A stretch of DNA of 42,936 nt from JAWWPY01 sp964412845 (GTDB lineage: Bacteria; Actinomycetota; Actinomycetes; Streptosporangiales; Streptosporangiaceae): NCBI GenBank assembly GCA_964412845.1, contig CAYPQM010000040.1, forward strand, positions 1 through 42,936. The letters are read 5' to 3'. The stretch's first letter is position 1; the number at the start of each line of letters is the position of its first letter. Shown here one piece after another: positions 1 through 7,551 of this stretch. The notes beneath the pieces are model-generated. The model was not told the origin of the DNA and ran no database searches. It saw only the letters and a program-made list of their open reading frames with translations. A program made the position numbers and the translations under genes.

Positions 1-398
1 CGCAGTTTCGCTCTCGCCCGGCCGCCGAGGTCGACCCGCTCGATCGCGGTCGCCACCGCGCGGGGCACCTGGCCCGGCGGCATCTCCTTCAGCAGGGCGA
101 AGTACTCGACGAATTCGACCACCGTGAATCCCGGGTAGTAGCCCAGGTTCTGCGGCAGGTAACCGAGCCTGCGCCGGATCTCCCGCCGCGGCCCGTAGCC
201 GCTGGAGTCGCGGCCGAGCAGCCGCACGCGGCCGGAGCTCGGCGGGATCACCGTGGCCATCATCCGCAGCAGCGTGGTCTTGCCCGCCCCGTTCGGGCCC
301 AGCAGCCCGAACACCCCGGGGCCGGTCTCCAGGCTCACCCCGGCCACCGCCTGGGTGCGGCCGAACCGCCTGGTCACATCACTGATCTCAACGTTCAT
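1..398 (-). CDS. ABC transporter ATP-binding protein (3' end outside window)
   Basis: This is the N-terminal part of an ABC ATPase, read on the minus strand from ATG at 398 and cut by the window edge. The protein begins MNVEISDVTRRFGRTQAVAG. It has a clear Walker A (LLGPNGAGKTTLLRMM, near residues 33-48) and a Q-loop region (RRRLGYLPQNLGYYPGFTV). The signature motif and Walker B lie beyond the window. The type resembles the ATPases of ABC-2 exporters. Its start overlaps the stop of the upstream membrane-protein gene (ATGA at 395-398), so the two are probably translationally coupled and form one transporter. The substrate cannot be told. Confidence 0.9.
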   Translation of the reverse strand, partial: MNVEISDVTRRFGRTQAVAGVSLETGPGVFGLLGPNGAGKTTLLRMMATVIPPSSGRVRLLGRDSSGYGPRREIRRRLGYLPQNLGYYPGFTVVEFVEYFALLKEMPPGQVPRAVATAIERVDLGGRARAKL

Positions 399-1144
399 GA
401 TGTTCCTTTCGGAATACGGGTGGCGAGCCACGCGATGGCTCCGCAGGCGACGGCGACCGCCAGGTAGGGAAGGATCAGCACGGAGCTGGCGACCGCCGTG
501 GTGACCTGGCCGGAAGCCGAGCGCACCGACAGCACCGTGATCGCCCAGGCGGTCAGGCCCGCTGCGACACCGGCGTTCGCCGACCGGGTAACCGTCGCCG
601 CCGCAAGAGCCAGCGCGGACACCGCGGTCATCGGGACCAGCCAGCCGAAGGTGACCGCGGCCGCCGCCCCCGACGCCGCCGACGCGGCCAGCCCCAGGGC
701 CGCGTTCAGCGCGAACACGACCAGCGCCCGGACCAGCAGCACCGTCCGGTCGCTGACCGCCATGCTCTGCGACAGTTCCCAGGCCGGGTCGATGCCCGGG
801 CCGTAGGCGTAGGCGATGCCCGCCGCGGCGACCGCGGGCGCGAACAAGGCCACGAACGGCGTGCCGGTCCCCAGCGTGGCGAACATCCCGGCTGCCAGCA
901 CGACCGCGCTGGCGATGACCCAGCCGGGCAGCAGCGACGGGGTGGTCACCAGCGCCCGCGCCAGGCCCGGCGAGCGCAGCGCCCGCCCGGCCAGCCGCTC
1001 TGCCAGTCCCGGGCGGCGGCGCCAGACCTCCGCGGCCACCCCCAGCCACACCCGGTGCAGATCGACGTCACCCGGGCACCGGTCCTGGCCTGGTCCCGGC
1101 CGGTCATCGCGGTCACCAGTCGTCATCTCATGGCCAAAGGTCAT
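395..1144 (-). CDS. Integral membrane protein, probable ABC-2-type permease partner
   Basis: A 249-residue protein with a polar N-terminal stretch of about 60 residues followed by roughly six hydrophobic segments (for example LLPGWVIASAVVLAAGMFAT, VLLVRALVVFALNAALGLAA, VASSVLILPYLAVAVACGAI). No zinc-finger anti-sigma motif (HxxxCxxC) is visible. It overlaps the sigma-factor stop by 4 nt upstream (1141-1144) and the ABC ATPase start by 4 nt downstream, which gives a tightly coupled sigma / membrane protein / ATPase operon. I infer that it is the permease of the neighbouring ATPase. A membrane-bound regulator of the sigma factor is the alternative. Confidence 0.75.
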   Translation of the reverse strand: MTFGHEMTTGDRDDRPGPGQDRCPGDVDLHRVWLGVAAEVWRRRPGLAERLAGRALRSPGLARALVTTPSLLPGWVIASAVVLAAGMFATLGTGTPFVALFAPAVAAAGIAYAYGPGIDPAWELSQSMAVSDRTVLLVRALVVFALNAALGLAASAASGAAAAVTFGWLVPMTAVSALALAAATVTRSANAGVAAGLTAWAITVLSVRSASGQVTTAVASSVLILPYLAVAVACGAIAWLATRIPKGTS

Positions 1145-1698
1145 CGCCCGCCTCCGTCCCGCAGGGGCCCGCGGTGCCCGAGCGCTGCCCGCATCAGCTG
1201 CCGGACCCGGTGCGCGCGGCTCTTCACCGTGCCCTCAGGCACGCCCATCAGCTCAGCTACCTCAGCGACCGTCCGGTCTTCCACGTACAGCAGCCGCCAG
1301 GTCTCACGCTGCGGGCTGCCCTCCGGGCCGAGCGCCTGGAGGGCGCCGGCCAGCTCCGCCCGGGACAGGGCGGCCTCCGCCGGATCGCCCGGATGCCGGC
1401 CGTCCGCGGCGGCCAGCGCGGGCAGCAGCAGCTCGGCCTGCCCCCGGCGGCGCAGCCACAGCGCCGCCTGCCGCCGGGTTATCCCCCACAGCCAGCCGCC
1501 CGCCGACCCGTCCAGCCGGCAACCGGCCGCGCCCCGCCAGACGGCCAGGAAACTCTCCTGCAGCACGTCTTCCACATCGGCGGCCGGCAGCACCGCCCGC
1601 AGCCGGGCCGCGAGCCACGGCGCATGCCGGGCGAACAGCTCCCGCAGCGCCGTGTCGTCGCCGCGGGCCACGGCGGCGACGAGCTCATCGTCGTCCAT
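1141..1698 (-). CDS. ECF-type RNA polymerase sigma factor
   Basis: A sigma-70 factor of the extracytoplasmic-function type with only regions 2 and 4. Region 2 is seen in DTALRELFARHAPWLAARLR and DVEDVLQESFLAVWRGAAG. Region 4 is an HTH in VAEVAELMGVPEGTVKSRAH near the C-terminus. The chosen start (MDDDELVAAVARGDD, ATG at 1698) has a purine-rich AGAGAAG just upstream and fits the family; the frame is open to a GTG at 1734, which would add 12 residues. It heads the operon with the membrane protein and ABC ATPase, so it probably controls that transporter's expression. No separate anti-sigma gene is present in the window. Confidence 0.9.
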   Translation of the reverse strand: MDDDELVAAVARGDDTALRELFARHAPWLAARLRAVLPAADVEDVLQESFLAVWRGAAGCRLDGSAGGWLWGITRRQAALWLRRRGQAELLLPALAAADGRHPGDPAEAALSRAELAGALQALGPEGSPQRETWRLLYVEDRTVAEVAELMGVPEGTVKSRAHRVRQLMRAALGHRGPLRDGGGR

Positions 1699-1858
1699 TG
1701 CTTCTCTGTTGCGTTCTGGCGGCATCAGGTTCACCCCGGCGCAAGAAATCTAGTACCGGGTAGCATCCGGTCGTGCGGGCAGCTGAGTTCGTGGCCCCAG
1801 AACGGCTGCCCTCACCGGCGGAAACGGGTGCCCGGGCGACCGCGCCGGGCCGGGAGGG

Positions 1859-2896
1859 ATGCGGCAGATGGAGGACCGCGCCAGCGCGTGGTTCCGGCAG
1901 CGGTCCTCGCACTGGCGGGACTGGCCGGCCGGCCGCCTGCTGGAGTCCAAGCAGCGGCAGGGCGCACGGATCAGCGTGGTCATCCCGGCCCGCGACGAGG
2001 AACGCACCGTCGCCGGGGTGGTGACGGCGATCCGCCAGGCCCTGGTCCTCGACGCGCCGCTGGTCGATGAAGTCGTGGTGGTCGATTCGGACTCGGCCGA
2101 CGCCACCGCGGCGGTGGCCGCCCAGGCCGGCGCCACGGTGCACCGGGCCCGCGACATCGCGCCCCAGTTCGGCTCGTACCCGGGCAAAGGCGAGGCATTG
2201 TGGAAGTCGCTGCTGGTCACCGACGGCGACCTGCTCGTCTTCGTGGACGCCGATCTCACCCGGTGGGGGCCGCACTTCGTCACCGGCCTGGTCGGGCCGC
2301 TGCTGGACGACCCGCAGGTGCGGCTGGTCAAGGGTTTCTACGCGCGGGTCAAGACCGAGCGGGACGGCTCCACCTCGACCGAGGGCGGCCGGGTGACCGA
2401 ACTCGTCGCCCGCCCGCTGCTGAGCCTGTGGTGGCCCGAGCTCACCGGCGTGGTCCAGCCGCTGGCCGGTGAGTGGGCGGCCCGGCGGAGCCTGATGGAG
2501 TCGCTGAGCATCCCGGTGGGCTACGGCATCGAGCTGGCCACCTTGCTGGATACCTTCACCCGCTACGGACTGGACGCCCTGGCCCAGGTGGACCTCGGCT
2601 CGCGCGCCCACCGGCACCAGAGCGATCACGATCTCGCGCTGATGGCCGCGGAACTGCTGGTCGTCGCGGAAAACCGGCACGCCCGCCCGCGCCGCCCGCA
2701 CCAGGGCGTTGACCTGCACCAGTTCGTCCGCGAGCAGGGCCGCGTGCGGCCACGCGTCCGCCCCGTCCCCAGCCACGAAAGACCGCCCGCCGCCGCGGCC
2801 CTGGCCGCTACGGCACCGGCCAGCACCGGAACCGCCAGCACCGGAACCGCCAGCACGGGACTTGCCCTGGGCCGGCCGACCCCCGGGGCGCTCTGA
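1859..2896 (+). CDS. gpgS: Glucosyl-3-phosphoglycerate synthase
   Basis: A GT-A-fold glycosyltransferase that moves glucose from a nucleotide sugar to 3-phosphoglycerate, the first step to glucosylglycerate and, in mycobacteria, methylglucose lipopolysaccharide. The domain runs from SVVIPARDEERTVAGVV (residue ~39) through VVVVDSDSADAT. The metal-binding DAD lies at about 130-132. GpgS-typical blocks follow: GGRVTELVARPLLS, VVQPLAGEWAARR, GYGIELATLLDTFTRYGLDA and LGSRAHRHQ. The ATG follows a GGGAGGG. The C-terminal ~60 residues are unlike the family and end in a TASTG repeat. The folP2-type gene follows directly; the same two families are neighbours in M. tuberculosis (Rv1207/Rv1208, recalled). 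Confidence 0.9.
   Translation: MRQMEDRASAWFRQRSSHWRDWPAGRLLESKQRQGARISVVIPARDEERTVAGVVTAIRQALVLDAPLVDEVVVVDSDSADATAAVAAQAGATVHRARDIAPQFGSYPGKGEALWKSLLVTDGDLLVFVDADLTRWGPHFVTGLVGPLLDDPQVRLVKGFYARVKTERDGSTSTEGGRVTELVARPLLSLWWPELTGVVQPLAGEWAARRSLMESLSIPVGYGIELATLLDTFTRYGLDALAQVDLGSRAHRHQSDHDLALMAAELLVVAENRHARPRRPHQGVDLHQFVREQGRVRPRVRPVPSHERPPAAAALAATAPASTGTASTGTASTGLALGRPTPGAL
2816..2860 (+). repeat. 15-bp in-frame minisatellite in gpgS
   Basis: Two exact 15-bp units (cagcaccggaaccgc at 2821-2835 and 2836-2850) are flanked by partial copies. They encode TASTG repeated near the GpgS C-terminus, outside the catalytic domain. Confidence 0.85.
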
Positions 2897-2897
2897 C

Positions 2898-3806
2898 GTG
2901 GGCAGCTCCTCCCCTGATCAGGCCGCCCGCCCGGCTGAGCCGGACGACCTCTGGCTCGGAAAGCACTCCTTCGGGCCGCGGCAGCGGGTGATCATGGCGA
3001 TCGTCAACCGGACCCCCGACTCGTTCTACGACCGGGGGGCGACCTGGCAGGAGGCCGCGGCCATGGACCGGGTGCACGCGGTCGTCGCCGAGGGCGCCGA
3101 CATCGTCGACATCGGCGGAGTGGCCGCCGCGCCCGGCGGCAAGGTCGACATCCCGGAGGAGATCCGCCGGACCGTGCCGTTCGTCGCGGCGGTCCGTGCG
3201 GCCTACCCTGACCTGGCGATCAGCGTGGACACCTGGCGGCACCAGGTGGCCCGCGAAGTCTGCGCGGCGGGCGCCGACCTGCTCAACGACACCTGGGGCG
3301 GCTGGGATCCGCGGGTGGCCGAGGTGGCCGCCGAATACGGCGCCGGCCTGGTCTGCACGCACGCCGGCGGGCAGGCCCCGCACACCCGGCCGCACCGGGT
3401 CGCCTACGACGACGTGCTGGCCGACGTGCTCCGCCGGACGCTGGCCGAGGCGGCCCGGGCCACCGGGCTCGGCGTGGATCCATCGCGGATACTGATCGAC
3501 CCGGCGCATGACTTCGGCAAGAACACCTGGCATTCGCTGGAGGTGACCCGGCGGCTGGATGAGATGGTGGCGGCCGGCTGGCCGGTCCTGGTCTCCCTGT
3601 CGAACAAGGACTTCATCGGCGAGACGCTGGGTGTCCCGCCGGAAGGCCGGCTGACCGGGACCCTGGCGGTCACCGCGATCTGCGCCTGGCAGGGCGCCCG
3701 GGTCTTCCGGGTCCACCAGGTCAAGGAGACACGTGAGGTGCTCACGACGGTCTCGGCCATCCGCGGCGACGTCCCGCCCGCCCGGGCCGTGCGCGGGCTG
3801 GGTTAG
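2898..3806 (+). CDS. folP2: Dihydropteroate synthase-like protein (FolP2 type)
   Basis: A 302-residue TIM-barrel protein of the DHPS family. GTG at 2898 is chosen because the open frame before it overlaps gpgS; the gpgS stop is one base upstream. The pterin-binding signature IMAIVNRTPDSFYDRG is present. The second signature reads DIVDIGGVAAAPGG instead of the GGESTRPG of active DHPS. ISVDTWR, LINDTWG-like LLNDTWGG, DPAHDFGKNT, LSNKDFIGETLG and the C-terminal FRVHQV follow. The altered loop and the link to gpgS point to the FolP2 branch. The mycobacterial FolP2 is recalled as lacking normal DHPS activity, so a role outside folate synthesis, perhaps with GpgS, is an inference. Confidence 0.88.
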   Translation: MGSSSPDQAARPAEPDDLWLGKHSFGPRQRVIMAIVNRTPDSFYDRGATWQEAAAMDRVHAVVAEGADIVDIGGVAAAPGGKVDIPEEIRRTVPFVAAVRAAYPDLAISVDTWRHQVAREVCAAGADLLNDTWGGWDPRVAEVAAEYGAGLVCTHAGGQAPHTRPHRVAYDDVLADVLRRTLAEAARATGLGVDPSRILIDPAHDFGKNTWHSLEVTRRLDEMVAAGWPVLVSLSNKDFIGETLGVPPEGRLTGTLAVTAICAWQGARVFRVHQVKETREVLTTVSAIRGDVPPARAVRGLG

Positions 3807-3821
3807 GACGGCCGGCCAGCC

Positions 3822-4586
3822 ATGATCGTCGCCGCCGCGCTCTGCCCGTCGCCGCCGCTGCTGGTCCGCGAACTGACCGGGACAGATCCCGGCGTGGCCG
3901 ACCTGCGGGACGCGTGCGCCGGCGCCGTGCACGCCTTGGTGGCGGCGCGCCCGGAGGTCATCGTGGTCGTCGGGCCGGGCCCGGACACCAGCACATGGCC
4001 GGCCGACAGCCGCCTCAACATCGCCGCGTTCGGCGGCCAGAAAGCCCGGCCCGCCGGCGCAGGCGGGCAGGCTCCTGGGCCGGCCAGCCCCGGCGGGCGG
4101 GCTGACCAGCCGGCCGGCCGCCCGGTCCCGTTGTCGGTGGGCCTGGGCGGCTACCTGCTCGACCAGGCCGGGTACACCGGGCCCCGGCGGCTGCAATCGG
4201 TCAGCGAAGATGACCAGCCGGCCGACTGCCTGCGCCTCGGAAAGGAGATCAGCGGCACCGCCGGGCGGACCGGCCTGCTGGTGATGGCTGACGGCAGCGC
4301 ACGGCGCGGCCCCCGCGCCCCTGGCCACTTCGACCAGCGGGCCGAGGCTTTCGACGCCGCGGTCGAGCGCGTCCTGCGGGCCGGTGACCTGCGGGAGCTG
4401 GCCGCGATCGATCCGGTGCTGGCCCGGGAACTCATGGCCACCGGGCGCCCCGCCTGGCAGGTGCTGGCCGGTGCCACCGGACCCGCCGCGCTGCGGGGGG
4501 ACGTGATGTATGCCGGGGATCCGTTTGGCGTTATGTATGTGGTTGGCTTTTTCCAGCCGCCGGTGCGGCAAAAGTCAGTGAGCTGA
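3822..4586 (+). CDS. LigB-like (class III extradiol dioxygenase B-like) protein
   Basis: A 254-residue protein of the actinobacterial LigB-like family, seen in the N-terminal AAALCPSPPLLVREL, then VIVVVGPGPDTSTW, VGLGGYLLDQAG, TGLLVMADGSARRG and the C-terminal family end ALRGDVMYAGDPFGVMYVVG. In my recollection the first motif usually reads CPHPPLL, with His as a metal ligand; here it is Ser (TCG). A Pro/Gly/Ala-rich insert at about 68-96 is another departure. ATG at 3822 lies 15 nt after the folP2 stop, in the same operon. The 3' end overlaps the convergent potC gene by 12 nt. The function is unknown; dioxygenase activity is doubtful. Confidence 0.75.
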   Translation: MIVAAALCPSPPLLVRELTGTDPGVADLRDACAGAVHALVAARPEVIVVVGPGPDTSTWPADSRLNIAAFGGQKARPAGAGGQAPGPASPGGRADQPAGRPVPLSVGLGGYLLDQAGYTGPRRLQSVSEDDQPADCLRLGKEISGTAGRTGLLVMADGSARRGPRAPGHFDQRAEAFDAAVERVLRAGDLRELAAIDPVLARELMATGRPAWQVLAGATGPAALRGDVMYAGDPFGVMYVVGFFQPPVRQKSVS

Positions 4587-5390
4587 CGGACCCGCGGATC
4601 CCCGGGTGATCCCGCCGCCGCCGGTGAGCCGCGCCGCGATGACCACTGGTATCACCGTGAGCAGCAGGACCGCCACCACCACCACGTTCACCTCGGGCAG
4701 GTTCTGGCCGAGCCGGATGGCGCCGAAGATCCACAGCGGCAGGGTGTTCTGCGCGCCAGCGGTGAAGGTGGTGACGATCACTTCGTCGAACGAGAGCGCG
4801 AACGCGAGCAGCGCCCCGGAGATCAGGGCAGTCGACAGCATGGGCACGGTGACGGTGCGGAAGGTGAAGAAGCCGTGCGCGCCCAGGTCGGCGGAGGCCT
4901 CATACAGCGACCCGGAGACCCGCCGGAGCCGGGCGAGAACGTTGTTGTAGACCACGACGATGCAGAACGTCGCGTGCCCGATGATGATCGTCAGCAGGGA
5001 CAGGTCTATCCCGGCGAAGTTGAACGCCGAGTTGAGCGCGATCCCGGTGATGATGCCGGGCAGCGACAGCGGCAGGACCAGCAGCAGCGACACCGCCTCG
5101 CGGCCGAAGAACCGGAACCGGTGCACGCCGAACGCCGCCGCCGAGCCGAGCAGCAGGGCCAGCACCGTGGCGAACACCGCGGCCTTCAGCGACAGCACGA
5201 ATGCGGCCCGCACCTGGGGATCGTGCCAGGCCACCGAGAACCATTTCACGCTGAGCCCGCGGATCGGCCAGCTCTGCACGTTCGAGGCGTTGAACGCGTA
5301 GAAGCAGATGATGGCGATCGGCACGTAGAGGAACGCCAGCACGCCGCCGACCCAGATCCGCAGCCCGGCCCGAGCCAGCCGCCCCTCCAT
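4575..5390 (-). CDS. potC: Polyamine-type ABC transporter permease (PotC family)
   Basis: A 271-residue inner permease of the spermidine/putrescine importer family with six predicted membrane spans. It begins with a long first helix (IWVGGVLAFLYVPIAIICFY). The coupling (EAA) loop is visible as YEASADLGAHGFFTFRTVTV. The conserved FALSFDEVIVTTF follows, which is typical of PotC. It is the last gene of the potADBC operon; its start lies 10 nt after the potB stop. Its 3' end overlaps the convergent LigB-like gene. The polyamine assignment rests on family resemblance; related systems carry GABA or other amines. Confidence 0.9.
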   Translation of the reverse strand: MEGRLARAGLRIWVGGVLAFLYVPIAIICFYAFNASNVQSWPIRGLSVKWFSVAWHDPQVRAAFVLSLKAAVFATVLALLLGSAAAFGVHRFRFFGREAVSLLLVLPLSLPGIITGIALNSAFNFAGIDLSLLTIIIGHATFCIVVVYNNVLARLRRVSGSLYEASADLGAHGFFTFRTVTVPMLSTALISGALLAFALSFDEVIVTTFTAGAQNTLPLWIFGAIRLGQNLPEVNVVVVAVLLLTVIPVVIAARLTGGGGITRGSAGPSAH

Positions 5391-5400
5391 CAGACCTCCA

Positions 5401-6327
5401 TCAGACCGACTCGAACGCGCCGAGAGCCCGCGCGCCGAGCAGGTAGAAGACCATGATCACGATCGGCACCACGGCCAGGGCCGCGGCGAAGGGCAGGTTC
5501 CCCGCGGTGCCCAGGTTCGAGTAGATGATGTTGCCAATGAAGTTCGAGTTCGCCCCGCCGACCAGCAGCGGGGTGATGAAGTCGCCCAGGGTGAGCGAGA
5601 ACGTGAAGATCGAGCCAGCCACCACGCCGGGCAGCGCCAGCGGCAGCACCACGCTGCGCAGCGTCCGCCAGTTGCGCGCGCCGAGGTCGCCGGAAGCCTC
5701 CAGGAACGAGTCCGGGATCCGCTCCAGCGCGCCATAGACGGGCACGATCATGAACGGCAGCCAGATATAGGAGAACACCAGCCACATCGCGATATTGGTG
5801 TAGCCGATGTTCACCGGGCCGACGCCGATCTTCTGGAAGGCCCAGCTCAGCGTGCCGCCCTTCTGCAGGATCACGATCCAGGCGTAGACCCGGGCGATGT
5901 AGCTGGCCCACAGCGGCAGCAGCACCGCGGTGAACAGCAACTGGCGGCCGCGCCGGGAGGCGATCCGGGCCATGTAGTACGCGAACGGCAGGGCGAGCAG
6001 CGCGTCGGTGACCGTGACGATCGCCGCCATCCCGATGGTTCGCCCGATGATCGTCAGGTAGGTGCCGGTGAACAACTGCTGGAAGTTGGTCAGCGACCAA
6101 CTGTGCACCAGGGCGTTCGTGAACGTGTTGACCGTCCAGAACGCCGTGATCAGCATCACCACCAGTGACGCCAGGTAAATCACCAGGAACCAGGCCAGCG
6201 GCGGGGTCAGGGTGAGGGTGGCCCGCAGCCACGCGCGGCGCCAGAGCAACGCCGAGACCCGGGCCGATCCGCCCGGCGAGGGCCGGCCCGGAGCAGGCCG
6301 GCCCTCCCGGACCGAGGTGACTGTCAT
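5401..6327 (-). CDS. potB: Polyamine-type ABC transporter permease (PotB family)
   Basis: A 308-residue permease with a polar N-terminal tail of about 35 residues, then six membrane spans starting with LTPPLAWFLVIYLASLVVML. PotB-like features are LLPLWASYIARVYAWIVIL, the EAA loop LEASGDLGARNWRTLRSVVL and the C-terminal TLGDFITPLLVGG. It pairs with PotC to form the membrane channel. The ATG at 6327 lies 12 nt after the potD stop, and the gene is followed at once by potC. The ribosome-binding site is weak, which suggests reinitiation from potD. Confidence 0.9.
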   Translation of the reverse strand: MTVTSVREGRPAPGRPSPGGSARVSALLWRRAWLRATLTLTPPLAWFLVIYLASLVVMLITAFWTVNTFTNALVHSWSLTNFQQLFTGTYLTIIGRTIGMAAIVTVTDALLALPFAYYMARIASRRGRQLLFTAVLLPLWASYIARVYAWIVILQKGGTLSWAFQKIGVGPVNIGYTNIAMWLVFSYIWLPFMIVPVYGALERIPDSFLEASGDLGARNWRTLRSVVLPLALPGVVAGSIFTFSLTLGDFITPLLVGGANSNFIGNIIYSNLGTAGNLPFAAALAVVPIVIMVFYLLGARALGAFESV

Positions 6328-6339
6328 CCGGGCGGCCCG

Positions 6340-7551
6340 CTAGCCGGTGATCTGGGTCCAGGCGGTGACCCACTGCTGGAACGGCACGCAGTCGCTCTTG
6401 CCGTTGCCGCACTGAGCCAGCGGCGTCTTCCAGAACTTGATCGTCTGATAGTACGACTCGGGGGCATTCGCGTGGTAGGCCGCGCACGAGCCTTTCTGGA
6501 TCGAGTCCATGATCGGGCAGGCCAGCTTGTTCGCGGGGGTCTCGCCGAAGTAGTCCGCCTCCTGCGCCTGAACCTTGGGCGTGGTCACCCACTGCATCCA
6601 CTTGTAGGCGCAGTTCGGGTGCGGCGCGTTCGTCGCGAGCATCCAGGTGTCCGCCCAGCCGGTCGCGCCCTGGCTCGGGATGGTGTCGGCCACCTTCGCG
6701 CCGGCCGCGGCCAGGGTGTTGGTCTGGTACGGCCACGCCGCGCCCACCACGGTCGTCCCGCTCTGGAACAGCGAGATCTCCTGGGAGGCCAGCGCCCAGT
6801 ACTTCTTCACCAGCGGATGTTCCTGCTTGAGCAGGCTGACGGCCGCGTTGAACTGGCTCTGGGTCAGCTCGTAGGGGTCGGTGATGCCGAGGTTCGGCTG
6901 GGTCTTGGACAGGTAGAGCGCGGCGTCCGCGATCTGGATGGGGTTGTCCGGGACGGTTATCTGGCCCGAATACTTGGAGTTGTAGAGCACCGACCAGGAG
7001 GTCGGCGCCGCCGGGAATGTCTTGGTCGAGTACAGCAGCACGTTCGGGCCGAACTCGTAGGAGACCCCGTAGTGCTTGCCGCCGATGGTGTTGAACGGGG
7101 GCGACTGCAGGAAAGCGTGGAAGTCCTTCCACGACGGGATCAGGTTGATATTGATCGGCCGCACGTCGCCGCCGTAGATGAGCCGCAGGTCCGCGTCGCC
7201 CGACGCGGACACGAGGTCGTACTGGCCGCCGCCGCCGTTGGCCATCAGCGAGACCATTTCACTGGACGACCCCGCATACTTCACGCTTACCTGGCAGCCG
7301 GTCGCCTGCTGGAACGGCTTGACCCATTGCGGCTGGGCGTAACCCTCCCAGGCGATGAGGTTGAGATGACCCTCGGTCTTGCCGACCGCACTCGGCACGG
7401 GCTTGCCCGCCGCGGGCGCGGTGAGGCCCGCGGTGCCGCCGCCGCTCGATGAACTGGCGGACGGGCTGCCCGACGAGCTGCTGCATCCGGCGACGAGCGC
7501 CATGGCGGCCAGCGCGGTGAGGAGCACCCCTCCCCTGGTCCGTAGTCTCAT
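6340..7551 (-). CDS. potD: Polyamine-type substrate-binding lipoprotein (PotD family)
   Basis: A 403-residue extracellular solute-binding lipoprotein. The signal peptide ends in the lipobox LVAGC (Cys ~23) after MRLRTRGGVLLTALAAMA and is followed by a Ser/Gly-rich linker. The mature domain begins near LNLIAWEGYAQPQWV, the usual PotD opening, and includes YDLVSASGDADLRL, GVSYEFGPNVLLY, NPIQIADAALYLS and ATNAPHPNCAYKWMQWV. It would capture the amine outside the membrane and deliver it to PotB/PotC. The start overlaps the potA stop (ATGA at 7548-7551). Substrate identity is inferred from the family only. Confidence 0.9.
   Translation of the reverse strand: MRLRTRGGVLLTALAAMALVAGCSSSSGSPSASSSSGGGTAGLTAPAAGKPVPSAVGKTEGHLNLIAWEGYAQPQWVKPFQQATGCQVSVKYAGSSSEMVSLMANGGGGQYDLVSASGDADLRLIYGGDVRPININLIPSWKDFHAFLQSPPFNTIGGKHYGVSYEFGPNVLLYSTKTFPAAPTSWSVLYNSKYSGQITVPDNPIQIADAALYLSKTQPNLGITDPYELTQSQFNAAVSLLKQEHPLVKKYWALASQEISLFQSGTTVVGAAWPYQTNTLAAAGAKVADTIPSQGATGWADTWMLATNAPHPNCAYKWMQWVTTPKVQAQEADYFGETPANKLACPIMDSIQKGSCAAYHANAPESYYQTIKFWKTPLAQCGNGKSDCVPFQQWVTAWTQITG

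Noticed and set aside
2709..2897. An earlier start for the DHPS-like gene.
   Set aside because: It overlaps gpgS and adds residues unlike the family; GTG at 2898 fits the spacing.
2808..4571. A 587-residue minus-strand ORF opposite folP2 and the LigB-like gene.
   Set aside because: It is a high-GC shadow frame with no domain, antisense to two recognisable genes.
5390..7132. A 580-residue minus-strand ORF across potB and potD.
   Set aside because: It is an out-of-frame shadow of the two transporter genes, which have clear family motifs.
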